A stretch of 43,014 nt of DNA from a virus, in the IMG/VR virus record IMGVR_UViG_3300004369_000559, positions 1-43,014 of that record; one strand, written 5' to 3'. The stretch's first letter is position 1. Each line of letters begins with the position of its first letter. The notes beneath the pieces are model-generated. The model saw only the letters and a program-made list of their open reading frames with translations, was not told the DNA's origin and made no database searches. Positions 1-8,409 of this stretch are shown here, one piece after another. The position numbers and the translations under genes are program-made.

Positions 1-2
1 AT

Positions 3-782
3 GTGTTGGTTGGGACTACTTCTTATAACTCTGCCTTAAAAGGTATATTGTTATCTAATAATGGTACATTATATACAACTGTTTCTCAAAATGTTTGTTT
101 TGAGGTTAATAGGTTAATAGATGATGGTGATTTAGTTTTACTTAGACAAGCTAATGTTACTGAAGGAACAATATCAGTATCAGGTGCAACAGTATCTTAT
201 AATGGATTTACTGGAACTCACTGGTCAAGATTTACAGATAACTCAACACCTACAATTTTAAGAGGAACAGTTTTAGAAACTTTAGATGAGATGTGTGATT
301 GGTATAATTTAGAGTTTGATGTAGTAACTCAAGACGAAGATGGTAATGATGTAACTACTCCACAAAAAATACCTCATGTATTAACAGATACAGAATCTAA
401 TGGAGATGTAATTACTTACAACCATGAAGGAACAAATTACCAAGCAACGATTGTAAAAGAAACTGACATCAAACACATGAAAGCAAAAGTATCAGATACA
501 GTAGATGCTAAAAATGTTTATGGTGTATTTGTAGCTTATGATTTAGATGGCGAAGGCTATAATGATTTTTATGTAGCATCTGTTGGTTCATTTGTAGTTA
601 GAATAAAAGCGAATGAAACAATCGCTAAAGGAGATTTACTTCAATCAAATGGAGATGGAACTGCAAAAGTACAAACAGATGATGCTGTAAGGTCTAGCAG
701 TTTTGCAAAAGTATTATCAACAACAGTAATAGAAACTTATGAAGATGGCTCTTATTTAGTTCCATGTTCATTAATGTGTTAA
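3..782 (+). CDS. Fibre-like virion structural protein, 5' end cut off by the window
   Basis: The reading frame is open from the window edge, so the true start probably lies upstream and the first visible GTG should not be taken as the start. The 259 visible residues are rich in Thr, Ser, Asp and Gly with alternating beta-type sequence. About residues 170-255 contain the pattern G-V-F-V-A-Y-D...D-F-Y-V-A-S-V-G, then A-K-G-D-L-L and S-F-A-K-V-L. This resembles the compact beta domains at the C-termini of phage fibre and appendage proteins, such as Peptidase_G2/IMC-like ends. It sits just before gene 13, where T4 carries wac (fibritin). A virion fibre or whisker role is therefore likely, but the exact family is not recognised. 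Confidence 0.5.
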   Translation: MLVGTTSYNSALKGILLSNNGTLYTTVSQNVCFEVNRLIDDGDLVLLRQANVTEGTISVSGATVSYNGFTGTHWSRFTDNSTPTILRGTVLETLDEMCDWYNLEFDVVTQDEDGNDVTTPQKIPHVLTDTESNGDVITYNHEGTNYQATIVKETDIKHMKAKVSDTVDAKNVYGVFVAYDLDGEGYNDFYVASVGSFVVRIKANETIAKGDLLQSNGDGTAKVQTDDAVRSSSFAKVLSTTVIETYEDGSYLVPCSLMC

Positions 783-795
783 GGAATATAAAAAT

Positions 796-1608
796 ATGGC
801 CACTCCAGCATCAAGAGAAGAATTAAAATCATATGCTTTAAGAGCATTAGGTCAGCCAGTTATAGAAATCAACGTTGATAATGATCAATTGGAAGATAGA
901 TTGGATGAAGCTTTACAATTTTATTCTCAGTTTCATATGAATGCAATAAGAAGATGTTATTTAAAATATCAATATACATCACAAGATTACACTAGAATTG
1001 TAACAAACGGTGACGTTTCGGAATCACAAACTAAAAATGGTGTTACTACAGCATGGAAAGAGAATAGTAATTTTTTAATTGTTCCTGAAAGCGTTATCTC
1101 AGTTACAAATATATTTCCTTTTTCTAGTAAGGCAAGTATGAATTTATTTGATGTAAGATATCAAATGAGGCTAAATGATTTATACGATTTTTCGTCAACG
1201 TCTGTGGTTAACTATGATATAGTAATGAGACAACTTGATTTTTTAGACCACATACTTGTAGGTGAAAAACCATTAAGATTTAATCAAAACGATAATCGTT
1301 TATATATTGATATGGATTGGGCGGAAGATTTACAGGTCGGTGAATATCTGATTATAGACTGTTATAGAAAACTAGACTCAGCAACTTTTACGGATGTGTT
1401 TAATGACCAATGGTTAAAAAGATATACAACAGCATTATTTAAAAAACAATGGGGTGCCAATTTAAGTAAATTTGATGGAGTAGTTATGTTAGGTGGAGTT
1501 AAATTAAATGGCGAAAAATTATATTCTGAAGCCATAGAAGCAATGGCAAAATTAGAAATAGAAATTAGAACAACTTTTGAAGAGCCCCATAACTTTATGA
1601 TAGGGTAA
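796..1608 (+). CDS. gp13: Neck protein gp13
   Basis: This is the T4-type head-completion neck protein, which with gp14 closes the portal vertex after packaging and offers the docking surface for the tail. The N-terminus (S-R-E-E-L-K-S-Y-A-L-R-A-L-G-x-P-V-I-E-I-N-V) followed by D-R-x-D-E-A-L-Q-F-Y is the marine T4-like gp13 pattern. It has 270 residues against about 309 in T4. An AAGGA Shine-Dalgarno lies about 10 nt before the ATG. It starts 13 nt after the preceding structural gene and is followed by gp14 and gp15, the order found in T4, which supports the call. Confidence 0.88.
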   Translation: MATPASREELKSYALRALGQPVIEINVDNDQLEDRLDEALQFYSQFHMNAIRRCYLKYQYTSQDYTRIVTNGDVSESQTKNGVTTAWKENSNFLIVPESVISVTNIFPFSSKASMNLFDVRYQMRLNDLYDFSSTSVVNYDIVMRQLDFLDHILVGEKPLRFNQNDNRLYIDMDWAEDLQVGEYLIIDCYRKLDSATFTDVFNDQWLKRYTTALFKKQWGANLSKFDGVVMLGGVKLNGEKLYSEAIEAMAKLEIEIRTTFEEPHNFMIG

Positions 1609-1624
1609 ATAAAGGTAAATAACT

Positions 1625-2428
1625 ATGGTAATAATGAATCCATACTTTCAACACGGAGACGGCATTGGAAGTGCTTCAGAAAAATATTTATATGAAGATT
1701 TAATTATAGAAGGATTGAAGATATATGGTAATTTAATTTACTATATGCCAAGAAGTATTATAAACCGAGATTTAATTTTAGGTGAAGATGTTAATAGTAA
1801 ATTTAGAAATGCTTTACCTATTGAAATGTATTTTGAAACTACTGAAGGATTTGCAGGTCAACAAGAATTAATTAATAAATTTGGATTAGAAATAAGAGAA
1901 GACACAACACTTGTTGTTTCTAAAAGAAGATTCCAAAATAGGATATCCAGTAAAGTTGATTTAATTGCATCAGGTAGACCTAATGAAGGAGATATTTTAT
2001 ATTTTCCTTTAATGGATAGTTTTTTTGAAATACAATTCGTAGAAGATCAGGAACCTTTTTTTCAATTAGGTAGTTTGCCTGTTTATAAATTAAGAGTTAC
2101 ACGTTGGGAATATTCAAACGAAAGTCTTGATGTTGGAATATCTCAAATTGACGACAAAGAACAACTGGTATCAACTAACTTATTATTACACAGAGTGTCG
2201 TTAGAGACTGGTACTGGAACATTAAGATTAGAACAAGATGATTTATCAACTGAAAGAGCTAACTTCTTATTGAATGAAGAACATGACTCAACAATAACTG
2301 TACAAACTCAATCTGAGTATGCACAGAATTTGGATTTGGATACGGCAGCCGGTTTTGATACAGCGTCTGTAACAGATGATGTGCTAGATTTTACTGAAAG
2401 AAATCCTTTTGGAGAAGTGGATATTTAA
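1625..2428 (+). CDS. gp14: Neck protein gp14
   Basis: This is the second neck/head-completion protein, partner of gp13 at the portal vertex. It shows the family opening N-P-Y-F-Q-H-G and Y-E-D-L-I-I-E-G-L-K-I-Y-G, and has 267 residues (T4: 256). Two in-frame ATGs are available. The first, at 1625, is preferred because AAAGG lies 9 nt upstream, against 18 nt for the ATG at 1634. Its last base is the A of the gp15 ATG, so translation of the two is probably coupled. The acidic C-terminus contains several E/D-rich turns and no other recognisable domain. Confidence 0.88.
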   Translation: MVIMNPYFQHGDGIGSASEKYLYEDLIIEGLKIYGNLIYYMPRSIINRDLILGEDVNSKFRNALPIEMYFETTEGFAGQQELINKFGLEIREDTTLVVSKRRFQNRISSKVDLIASGRPNEGDILYFPLMDSFFEIQFVEDQEPFFQLGSLPVYKLRVTRWEYSNESLDVGISQIDDKEQLVSTNLLLHRVSLETGTGTLRLEQDDLSTERANFLLNEEHDSTITVQTQSEYAQNLDLDTAAGFDTASVTDDVLDFTERNPFGEVDI

Positions 2429-3381
2429 TGTTTGGAACACCATTTTATAACGAAGGATTAAGAAAAGTTATTATTGCTTTTGGGCAACTATTTAATAATA
2501 TAGTTATTGAAAGTGCCAATAAAGACACTGGTGCTATATTAAAAAGAATAAAAGTTCCTTTAGCATATGCTCCTAAAGAAAAGTTTTTAATTCGTTTAGA
2601 TGAACAAAGTAATTTAGACAATAGAGCAATGGCAATAACTTTGCCTAGACTTGGATTTGAAATATCAGAATTACAATACGATCCTAGTAGAAAGTTAACA
2701 AGAGTTCAAAAATTTAGAACAGAAACAACACCATTAACTAGAAGTCAATCTGTTGCCAATATGGATAGAATGTCTTTAGAGAGTTCTTTAGGCAGCGGAT
2801 ATATTGAATTTGAACAACCAAATACTGCAACTGGCAATGCTGAATATCCTTTATTAGAAACATCGCCAACAGATTTTGATGATTCAAAAAAACAAAGTTT
2901 TAACTATACGCCTGTACCCTATAACATAAGTTTAAATTTATATTCTTTTACAGCAACTGCTGAAAATGGTTTACAGATTATAGAACAAATACTACCTTTC
3001 TTTCAGCCAGATTATACGATAACAGTAAATGTTATGCCTGATATTAACATGAAAAGGGACGTACCTGTTGTTCTTGACAGTGTAACCTATGAAGACACTT
3101 ATTCTGGAGATTTTACGACTCGTAGAGCTGTTATATACACTCTTAAATTTACTGCTAAAACATACTTATTTGGTCCTACTACTAATCAAGGTATCATTAA
3201 AAAAGTACAATCAGAATTATATGCAGATACAAACACAACAACGGCTAAAAGAGAAGGCAGAATAACAGTTGTACCTGATCCACTATCAGCTGATCCTAAT
3301 GATGATTTTGGATTTACAACAACAATCCAAAATTTTAATGACGGCAAAAAATATAACGTGATTACAGGAGTTGATGAATAA
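2428..3381 (+). CDS. gp15: Proximal tail sheath stabiliser / tail completion protein gp15
   Basis: gp15 caps the finished tail and joins it to the neck. The first 80 residues carry the conserved F-Y-N-E-G-L-R-K-V-I-I-A-F-G-Q-L-F-N-N, then K-V-P-L-A-Y-A-P-K-E-K-F-L-I-R, typical of gp15 in marine T4-like phages. It has 317 residues, longer than T4 (272). The extra length lies in a polar middle region (about residues 105-165) and the C-terminal tail. It shares one base with gp14 and is followed 2 nt later by gp16. No separate Shine-Dalgarno is needed if it is coupled to gp14. Confidence 0.87.
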   Translation: MFGTPFYNEGLRKVIIAFGQLFNNIVIESANKDTGAILKRIKVPLAYAPKEKFLIRLDEQSNLDNRAMAITLPRLGFEISELQYDPSRKLTRVQKFRTETTPLTRSQSVANMDRMSLESSLGSGYIEFEQPNTATGNAEYPLLETSPTDFDDSKKQSFNYTPVPYNISLNLYSFTATAENGLQIIEQILPFFQPDYTITVNVMPDINMKRDVPVVLDSVTYEDTYSGDFTTRRAVIYTLKFTAKTYLFGPTTNQGIIKKVQSELYADTNTTTAKREGRITVVPDPLSADPNDDFGFTTTIQNFNDGKKYNVITGVDE

Positions 3382-3383
3382 TT

Positions 3384-3872
3384 ATGGCAAAACTAGAAGA
3401 TAAGGTAAATGAAATTTTAGGTATTGAAAAAGTAACTGAAACAACACAACTAAAAGAATTTCAACCGCCGGTGGAAAGACCGAAAGGAGAAATTGAAGTA
3501 AAAACAGAAAAAGATATTAATCAAGATTATGTTTATAGCAGAGATAGTTATTATAATTTAATAGATAAAGGTAATGAAGCTATTGAAGGCATACTAGAAA
3601 TTGCAAAAGAAGGCCAACACCCACGAGCTTATGAGGTTGCCGGTCAACTTATTGGTCAAGTTGCTACTACAGTAGACAAATTACAAGACTTACAAAAGAA
3701 ATTAAAAGAATTAAAACAGGTGCCAAAAACTGCAAGCACAAATGTTAAAAATGCTCTTTTTATTGGATCAACAGCTGAGTTGCAGAAAATGTTAAATAAG
3801 AATAAATATAAAGATGAAATTATTGAAAGCAAAAACGTTACACCCGAAGAAAACGATAATACCAATAAGTGA
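3384..3872 (+). CDS. gp16: Terminase small subunit gp16
   Basis: gp16 recognises concatemeric DNA and stimulates the gp17 packaging motor. The 162 residues nearly equal the T4 length (164). The protein is highly charged and helical: a long amphipathic stretch (about residues 55-115, I-L-E-I-A-K-E-G-Q-H-P-R-A-Y-E-V onward) matches the central coiled-coil oligomerisation helices of small terminases, followed by a basic Lys-rich tail. It starts 2 nt after gp15. Its last 59 nt overlap the next small gene in another frame. The call rests on position, length and helical character. Confidence 0.82.
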   Translation: MAKLEDKVNEILGIEKVTETTQLKEFQPPVERPKGEIEVKTEKDINQDYVYSRDSYYNLIDKGNEAIEGILEIAKEGQHPRAYEVAGQLIGQVATTVDKLQDLQKKLKELKQVPKTASTNVKNALFIGSTAELQKMLNKNKYKDEIIESKNVTPEENDNTNK

Positions 3873-4104
3873 TCTAACTTATATTAAATTTTACGGTGTG
3901 CCATTAAAAGAATTATTAGATGGTGAAGAATTAATAGATCCTATTCAAGTTATTAAACATAAGATAAGTCAAACAGTTAGATATGGAGTTAATGGAACAA
4001 TATATATGGAAAAGAAATGGAGTGTACACAAAGGCAACCAAAGAGTAAAAGCTGCCATACAATTAGGTTATACACATATAGAGGCAATAGTAATAAATGA
4101 GTGA
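3814..4104 (+). CDS. Small ParB-like domain protein between the terminase genes
   Basis: A 96-residue ORF bridges gp16 and gp17. Its C-terminal half, with W-S-V-H-K-G-N-Q-R-V-K-A-A-I-Q-L-G-Y at about residues 69-86, matches the G-N-x-R-x-x-A-x-x-x-L-G motif of ParB/sulfiredoxin-like N-terminal domains. The preceding I-P-I-S-D-L and D-P-I-Q-V-I segments fit the same fold. The ATG at 3814 is the only clear start but makes a 59-nt overlap with gp16 and has no good Shine-Dalgarno. A downstream GTG at 3898 is the alternative. It overlaps gp17 by 8 nt. Packaging-related DNA or nucleotide binding is a guess from position; the role is unknown. Confidence 0.6.
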   Translation: MKLLKAKTLHPKKTIIPISDLTYIKFYGVPLKELLDGEELIDPIQVIKHKISQTVRYGVNGTIYMEKKWSVHKGNQRVKAAIQLGYTHIEAIVINE

Positions 4105-5728
4105 AAATTATCTTGGAAATCCGCAACTTAAAAAAATTAATACTCCATTTGAGTATACACAGGATCAAATAGTAGAATATCAAAAATGTGCTGAAGATCC
4201 GATACACTTTATGGAGAAGTATATAAAGATAGTATCTTTAGATGAAGGTTTAATACCTTTTAGCATGTATGGTTTTCAAAAAACAATTGTAAATACAATA
4301 CATGCTAATAGATTTACGATATGTAAATTACCAAGACAATCAGGAAAATCTACAACAACTATTTCTTATCTATTACATTATGCATTGTTTAATCCAAATT
4401 CAAACATAGCCATACTTGCAAACAAAAGTTCTACTGCTAGAGATATATTAGGTAGATTACAACTTGCATATGAAAACTTACCAAAGTGGTTACAACAAGG
4501 TGTTATAAACTGGAACAAAGGTAATATAGAATTAGAAAATAAATCAACCATTGTTGCAGCCGCTACATCTTCAAGTGCAATACGAGGAGGTTCTTATAAT
4601 ATTATTTTCTTAGACGAGTTTGCTTTTGTACCTACAAACATTGCTGAGATGTTTTTCAGTTCAGTTTATCCTACAATATCTGCTGGTACAAAAACAAAAA
4701 TGATAATTGTTTCTACTCCTTACGGTATGAATCAGTACTATAAATTATGGACGGATGCAATCAATAAAAAAAATGATTATGTTCCTATAGAAGTTCATTG
4801 GTCGGAAGTTCCTGGAAGAGATGATGTTTGGAAAGAAATGACCATACGTAACACAAGTGAAGAACAATTTCAGCAGGAATTTGAATGTGAATTTTTAGGT
4901 TCTGTAAATACTTTGATATCAGCTTCTAAAATAAAATCAATACCTTATATGGCGCCTTTAAAGTCTGCTCATGGTGTTGATGTCTATGAAGAAAAAATAG
5001 AAGGACATACTTACGTAGCTGCTGTTGACGTATCACGTGGTGTAGACAAAGATTATTCTGCCTTTATAATATTTGATGTAACACAAATGCCTTACAAAGT
5101 TGTGGCAAAATATAAAAGTAATGAAATTAAACCTTTTGTATTTCCTAATATAATATCTAAGGTTTGTTTAGGATACAATCAAGCACATATATTAACTGAG
5201 GTTAATGATATAGGCCAGCAGGTTGCGGAAGCTTTACAATTTGAAATTGAGTACCCTAATATATTAATGACTACACAAAAAGGTCGTGCTGGTCAAATAT
5301 TAGGTGCTATGTATAGTGGTCGTGGTTCATCTATGGGTGTTCGTATGACAAAGTCAATTAAAAAAGTAGGTTGTTCTAACTTAAAAACATTAATTGAGGG
5401 TGATAAACTTTTGATTAACGACTTTAATATTATACAAGAGATGTCAACCTTTACTAAAAGAGGTCAAAGTTGGCAGGCTGAAGAAGGATCAAACGATGAC
5501 TTAATGATGTGTTTAGTTATATTTGGTTGGTTATCAAATCAACCATATTTCAAGGAGTTGACAAATACCAATGTACGTCAAAGAATGTACGAGGAACAAA
5601 AGAATTTGATTGAACAGGACATGGCTCCATTTGGCTTTGTTGATGATGGAGTGACTGATCCTGAAGACAAAGAGATTGTAGATGAGTACGGAACACGATG
5701 GTTTCCTGTATCTCGAAAAGGTCAATAA
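4097..5728 (+). CDS. gp17: Terminase large subunit gp17
   Basis: This is the ATPase-nuclease that cuts concatemers and pumps DNA into the prohead through the gp20 portal. The N-terminal ATPase carries Walker A L-P-R-Q-S-G-K-S-T (residues 78-86) and Walker B I-I-F-L-D-E-F-A-F (169-177), with the coupling S-T-P-Y-G at about 206-210. The RNase H-like nuclease has its acidic triad at A-V-D-V-S-R-G (D311), T-E-V-N-D (E368) and S-N-D-D-L (D467/D468). It has 543 residues (T4: 610), lacking some of the T4 N-terminal and C-terminal tails. It is the last gene before a late promoter that starts the tail genes. Confidence 0.95.
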   Translation: MSENYLGNPQLKKINTPFEYTQDQIVEYQKCAEDPIHFMEKYIKIVSLDEGLIPFSMYGFQKTIVNTIHANRFTICKLPRQSGKSTTTISYLLHYALFNPNSNIAILANKSSTARDILGRLQLAYENLPKWLQQGVINWNKGNIELENKSTIVAAATSSSAIRGGSYNIIFLDEFAFVPTNIAEMFFSSVYPTISAGTKTKMIIVSTPYGMNQYYKLWTDAINKKNDYVPIEVHWSEVPGRDDVWKEMTIRNTSEEQFQQEFECEFLGSVNTLISASKIKSIPYMAPLKSAHGVDVYEEKIEGHTYVAAVDVSRGVDKDYSAFIIFDVTQMPYKVVAKYKSNEIKPFVFPNIISKVCLGYNQAHILTEVNDIGQQVAEALQFEIEYPNILMTTQKGRAGQILGAMYSGRGSSMGVRMTKSIKKVGCSNLKTLIEGDKLLINDFNIIQEMSTFTKRGQSWQAEEGSNDDLMMCLVIFGWLSNQPYFKELTNTNVRQRMYEEQKNLIEQDMAPFGFVDDGVTDPEDKEIVDEYGTRWFPVSRKGQ

Positions 5729-5746
5729 TCTATAATTTACTGATAT

Positions 5747-5754
5747 TATAAATA
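5747..5754 (+). promoter_or_regulatory. Late promoter (TATAAATA) for gp18
   Basis: A perfect T4-type late -10 octamer, with no -35 box. In T4 this element is read by host core polymerase with gp55 and activated by the gp45 clamp; this window encodes both. The predicted +1 is about 5760, giving a leader of about 98 nt before the sheath gene. Confidence 0.8.
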
Positions 5755-5783
5755 TCTTATAACTGATAACGTTTAAATATGGA

Positions 5784-5830
5784 TGTAAGAAAACTTACAA
5801 ATTGTGAAATATATAATAATTAGCTAATTA
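5784..5830 (+). promoter_or_regulatory. Hairpin and 14-bp palindrome in the gp18 leader
   Basis: TGTAAG-AAAA-CTTACA (5784-5799) forms a 6-bp stem with a 4-nt loop. TAATTAGCTAATTA (5817-5830) is a perfect 14-bp palindrome. Both lie in the sheath leader, downstream of the predicted late start and just before the AGAGGAG Shine-Dalgarno. They could stabilise the mRNA or serve as a binding site; no function can be assigned from sequence. Confidence 0.45.
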
Positions 5831-5857
5831 ATAAAAAAATAAGAGGAGAATACCCAT

Positions 5858-7783
5858 ATGGCATTTCAAGTATCACCAGGCGTTCTCGTTCAGGAAAAAG
5901 ATTTAACAAGAATCATTCCTGCTGTATCAACATCTATAGGCGCTTTTGCTGGCGAGTTCAGAAAAGGTCCTTTAAATGAAGTTACATCAATCTCTAGTGA
6001 ACAAGAGTTAGTACAAGTTTTTGGTAAACCGGATAATTCTAATTTTGAAGACTTTTTTTCGGCCGCAAACTTTTTACAATACTCTAACGCATTACGAGTT
6101 GTACGAGCACAAAATACTGGTCTTTCAAACGCTACTGTTTCAGGTAGTGCGTTTGTAATAAAAGGCACACAAGACTACCAAGATAATTGGTCAACAGGAG
6201 CAGCTTCAGTTGGAGAATGGGCAGCTAGAACAGCAGGAGCTTGGGGTAATACCTTAAAAGTTTCTGTATGTCATAGCGCAACAGGTTTTCAAGAAGACGC
6301 TAAAACAACAATAGATGATGCTGCTATGGCGGTAGGCCATACGACAGTAACATTAACATCTACTGCAGGCATTGTAGTTGGAGATATTATAGAGTTTTCA
6401 ATTACAGCAGCTGGAACAGATTATGATGGTTACAAATATAAAGTTACGGCTGTATCTTCACCGAACGTTACAATTGTTCGAGCAGATACACTTCAAGGCG
6501 GTTTACATCAAGTACCACCTAACGGAGCAAACGTAAGAAGATTTTGGGAGTTTTATGATCAAGTATCATCAGCTCCAGGAACTTCTCCTTATGCTGCTTC
6601 TAAATTAGGTGCAAATGATGAAATGCACATTGTAGTAATAGACGAAGATGGTGTTATTACAGGATCAAGAGGTGAAGTATTAGAAGTATTTGATAAAGTA
6701 TCAAAAGCTGCAGATGCTAAAACACCACAAGGTGATACAAATTACTATGCAAATGTAGTTTATAACAAATCAAACCACATTTACTGGACGGATCATCATT
6801 CTACAGGATCAAACTTTGGTTTAAACGCTGCTGGAATAACTTTTGATGCAATTGACACACCAAAAACTGACTCATTACAATCGGGTTCTGATGGTTCAGC
6901 TGCTACTACAGGTCAAAGGAAAACAGCATATGAAAAATTTGCTGATGCTGAAACCGTAGATGTTGGATTAATCATCGGAGGTAAATGTGATAGTACACAT
7001 ATCGATGACTTAATAACACTTGCAGAAAATAGAAAAGATGCTATCGCATTCGTTTCTCCAGAGAGAACAGATGTGGCTGGTATTGTTTCTTCAATCACTC
7101 AAACACAAAACGTAATAGCGTTTATGAACGGAGTACGTTCTTCATCTTACGTTGTGTTAGATAGTGGTTACAAATATATGTACGATAGATATAATGACGT
7201 ATATAGATATGTACCATTAAACGGAGACACAGCGGGTTTAGCTGCTAGAACTGACTTAATTGCAGACGCTTGGTTTTCACCAGCTGGTTTAAACAGAGGT
7301 GTTGTTAGAGGTGCAGTTAAATTAGCATATAATCCTAAAAAATCAGAAAGAGATGAGTTATACAAAGCTCGTATCAATCCTGTGGTAACTTTCCCAGGTC
7401 AAGGCACTGTTCTTTTTGGTGACAAAACTGGTTTATCAGCTCCTAGCGCATTCGATAGAATTAACGTTAGAAGACTTTTCATAGTATTAGAAAAGGCAAT
7501 CTCTGTTGCTTCTAAATTCCAATTGTTCGAGTTTAACGATGAGTTTACTAGAGCAAACTTTAGAAACATTGTAGAGCCTTTTTTAAGAGAAGTACAAGGT
7601 AGACGAGGCATTACAGACTTTTTAGTAGTATGTGATGAAACAAATAATACAGGTGAAGTAATTGATAGAAATGAATTTATTGCTGAGATTTTTATTAAAC
7701 CAGCAAGAAGCATCAATTTTATTACATTACAATTCATCGCAACACGAACTGGCGTTTCTTTTGAAGAAGTCGCAGGCGGTTAA
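5858..7783 (+). CDS. gp18: Tail sheath protein gp18
   Basis: This is the contractile sheath subunit that surrounds the gp19 tube and drives DNA injection. The N-terminus (F-Q-V-S-P-G-V-L-V-Q-E-K-D-L-T) is the standard T4-like sheath start. The C-terminal third has the sheath core signatures (residues about 470-640): W-F-S-P-A-G-L-N-R-G, N-P-V-V-T-F-P-G-Q-G, N-V-R-R-L-F-I-V-L-E-K and F-L-x-V-C-D-E-T-N-N. It has 641 residues (T4: 659). A strong AGAGGAG Shine-Dalgarno precedes the ATG, behind a late promoter and a structured leader. gp19 follows after 20 nt. Confidence 0.95.
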   Translation: MAFQVSPGVLVQEKDLTRIIPAVSTSIGAFAGEFRKGPLNEVTSISSEQELVQVFGKPDNSNFEDFFSAANFLQYSNALRVVRAQNTGLSNATVSGSAFVIKGTQDYQDNWSTGAASVGEWAARTAGAWGNTLKVSVCHSATGFQEDAKTTIDDAAMAVGHTTVTLTSTAGIVVGDIIEFSITAAGTDYDGYKYKVTAVSSPNVTIVRADTLQGGLHQVPPNGANVRRFWEFYDQVSSAPGTSPYAASKLGANDEMHIVVIDEDGVITGSRGEVLEVFDKVSKAADAKTPQGDTNYYANVVYNKSNHIYWTDHHSTGSNFGLNAAGITFDAIDTPKTDSLQSGSDGSAATTGQRKTAYEKFADAETVDVGLIIGGKCDSTHIDDLITLAENRKDAIAFVSPERTDVAGIVSSITQTQNVIAFMNGVRSSSYVVLDSGYKYMYDRYNDVYRYVPLNGDTAGLAARTDLIADAWFSPAGLNRGVVRGAVKLAYNPKKSERDELYKARINPVVTFPGQGTVLFGDKTGLSAPSAFDRINVRRLFIVLEKAISVASKFQLFEFNDEFTRANFRNIVEPFLREVQGRRGITDFLVVCDETNNTGEVIDRNEFIAEIFIKPARSINFITLQFIATRTGVSFEEVAGG

Positions 7784-7803
7784 TAGTAAAGGAGAAATGA
7801 AAA

Positions 7804-8331
7804 ATGGCAAACATTAATGACTTCAAAGCTAAACTTGCCGGCGGTGGCGCAAGAGCCAATCAGTTTAAGGTTACAATGCCTTTTCCTGGTTACGCACAAG
7901 TTGGTGGAGAAATAGAAGACTTAGCGTTTTTATGTACATCTACATCTATACCTGGTATGACGATAGGAAATATCAACGTACCTTTTAGAGGTAGAGCTAT
8001 AAAAATAGCAGGTGATAGAACAATTCCGTCTTGGTCAATTACAGTACTAAACGATACAAATTTTAAAATCAGAAATGCTTTTGAAAGATGGTCAAATGGT
8101 ATTAATAATATGACTGATAATGAGGGGTTAACTAATCCAGTTGACTACCAAGTAGACGCATTTGTTGATCATCTTGACAGAAACGGTAATAATATTAAAT
8201 CGTATACTTTGAGAGGATTATTTCCTACAGAGATCGGTGGTATTGATTTAAATATGGCTGAAGCAACAGAAATTGAAAGATTTTCTGTAACTTTTGAGTA
8301 CCAATACTTTGAAACAAATACTACAACGTAA
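7804..8331 (+). CDS. gp19: Tail tube protein gp19
   Basis: This is the major tube subunit inside the sheath, through which DNA leaves. It has 175 residues (T4: 163). Tube-fold signatures are R-A-N-Q-F-K-V-T at about 18-25, the F-L-C-T-S-T-S-I-P-G-M loop at about 43-53, and the C-terminal beta strand I-E-R-F-S-V-T-F-E-Y-Q-Y-F-E. An AAAGGAG Shine-Dalgarno lies upstream. It is cotranscribed with gp18 and followed directly by a strong terminator. It shares its pattern with the 206-residue protein at 14517-15137, which looks like a tube-fold paralogue. Confidence 0.94.
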   Translation: MANINDFKAKLAGGGARANQFKVTMPFPGYAQVGGEIEDLAFLCTSTSIPGMTIGNINVPFRGRAIKIAGDRTIPSWSITVLNDTNFKIRNAFERWSNGINNMTDNEGLTNPVDYQVDAFVDHLDRNGNNIKSYTLRGLFPTEIGGIDLNMAEATEIERFSVTFEYQYFETNTTT

Positions 8332-8342
8332 TATAGATTTAG

Positions 8343-8367
8343 AGGGCGGCCTTAAAACCGCCCTTTT
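8343..8367 (+). terminator. Rho-independent terminator after gp19
   Basis: AGGGCGG (8343-8349) pairs perfectly with CCGCCCT (8358-8364) around an 8-nt loop, followed by T residues. The GC-rich stem stands out in this AT-rich sequence. It ends the sheath-tube transcript before the portal gene. Confidence 0.88.
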
Positions 8368-8375
8368 AAAACTAT

Positions 8376-8383
8376 TATAAGTA
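8376..8383 (+). promoter_or_regulatory. Possible late promoter variant for gp20
   Basis: TATAAGTA differs at one base from the late octamer and lies right after the gp19 terminator. Its predicted +1, near 8389, keeps the AGGAG Shine-Dalgarno (about 8398-8402) in the mRNA. A nearby GATAAATA at 8390-8397 would start after that Shine-Dalgarno and fits less well. Confidence 0.4.
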
Positions 8384-8409
8384 ATGGTTGATAAATAGGA
8401 GATTAAATT

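Noticed and set aside
7399-7737. 112-codon minus-strand ORF inside gp18
   Set aside because: Antisense to conserved sheath sequence, with no motif and no ribosome-binding site.
8390-8397. GATAAATA as the gp20 late promoter
   Set aside because: Its predicted +1 at 8403 would remove the AGGAG Shine-Dalgarno from the mRNA; TATAAGTA at 8376 fits better.
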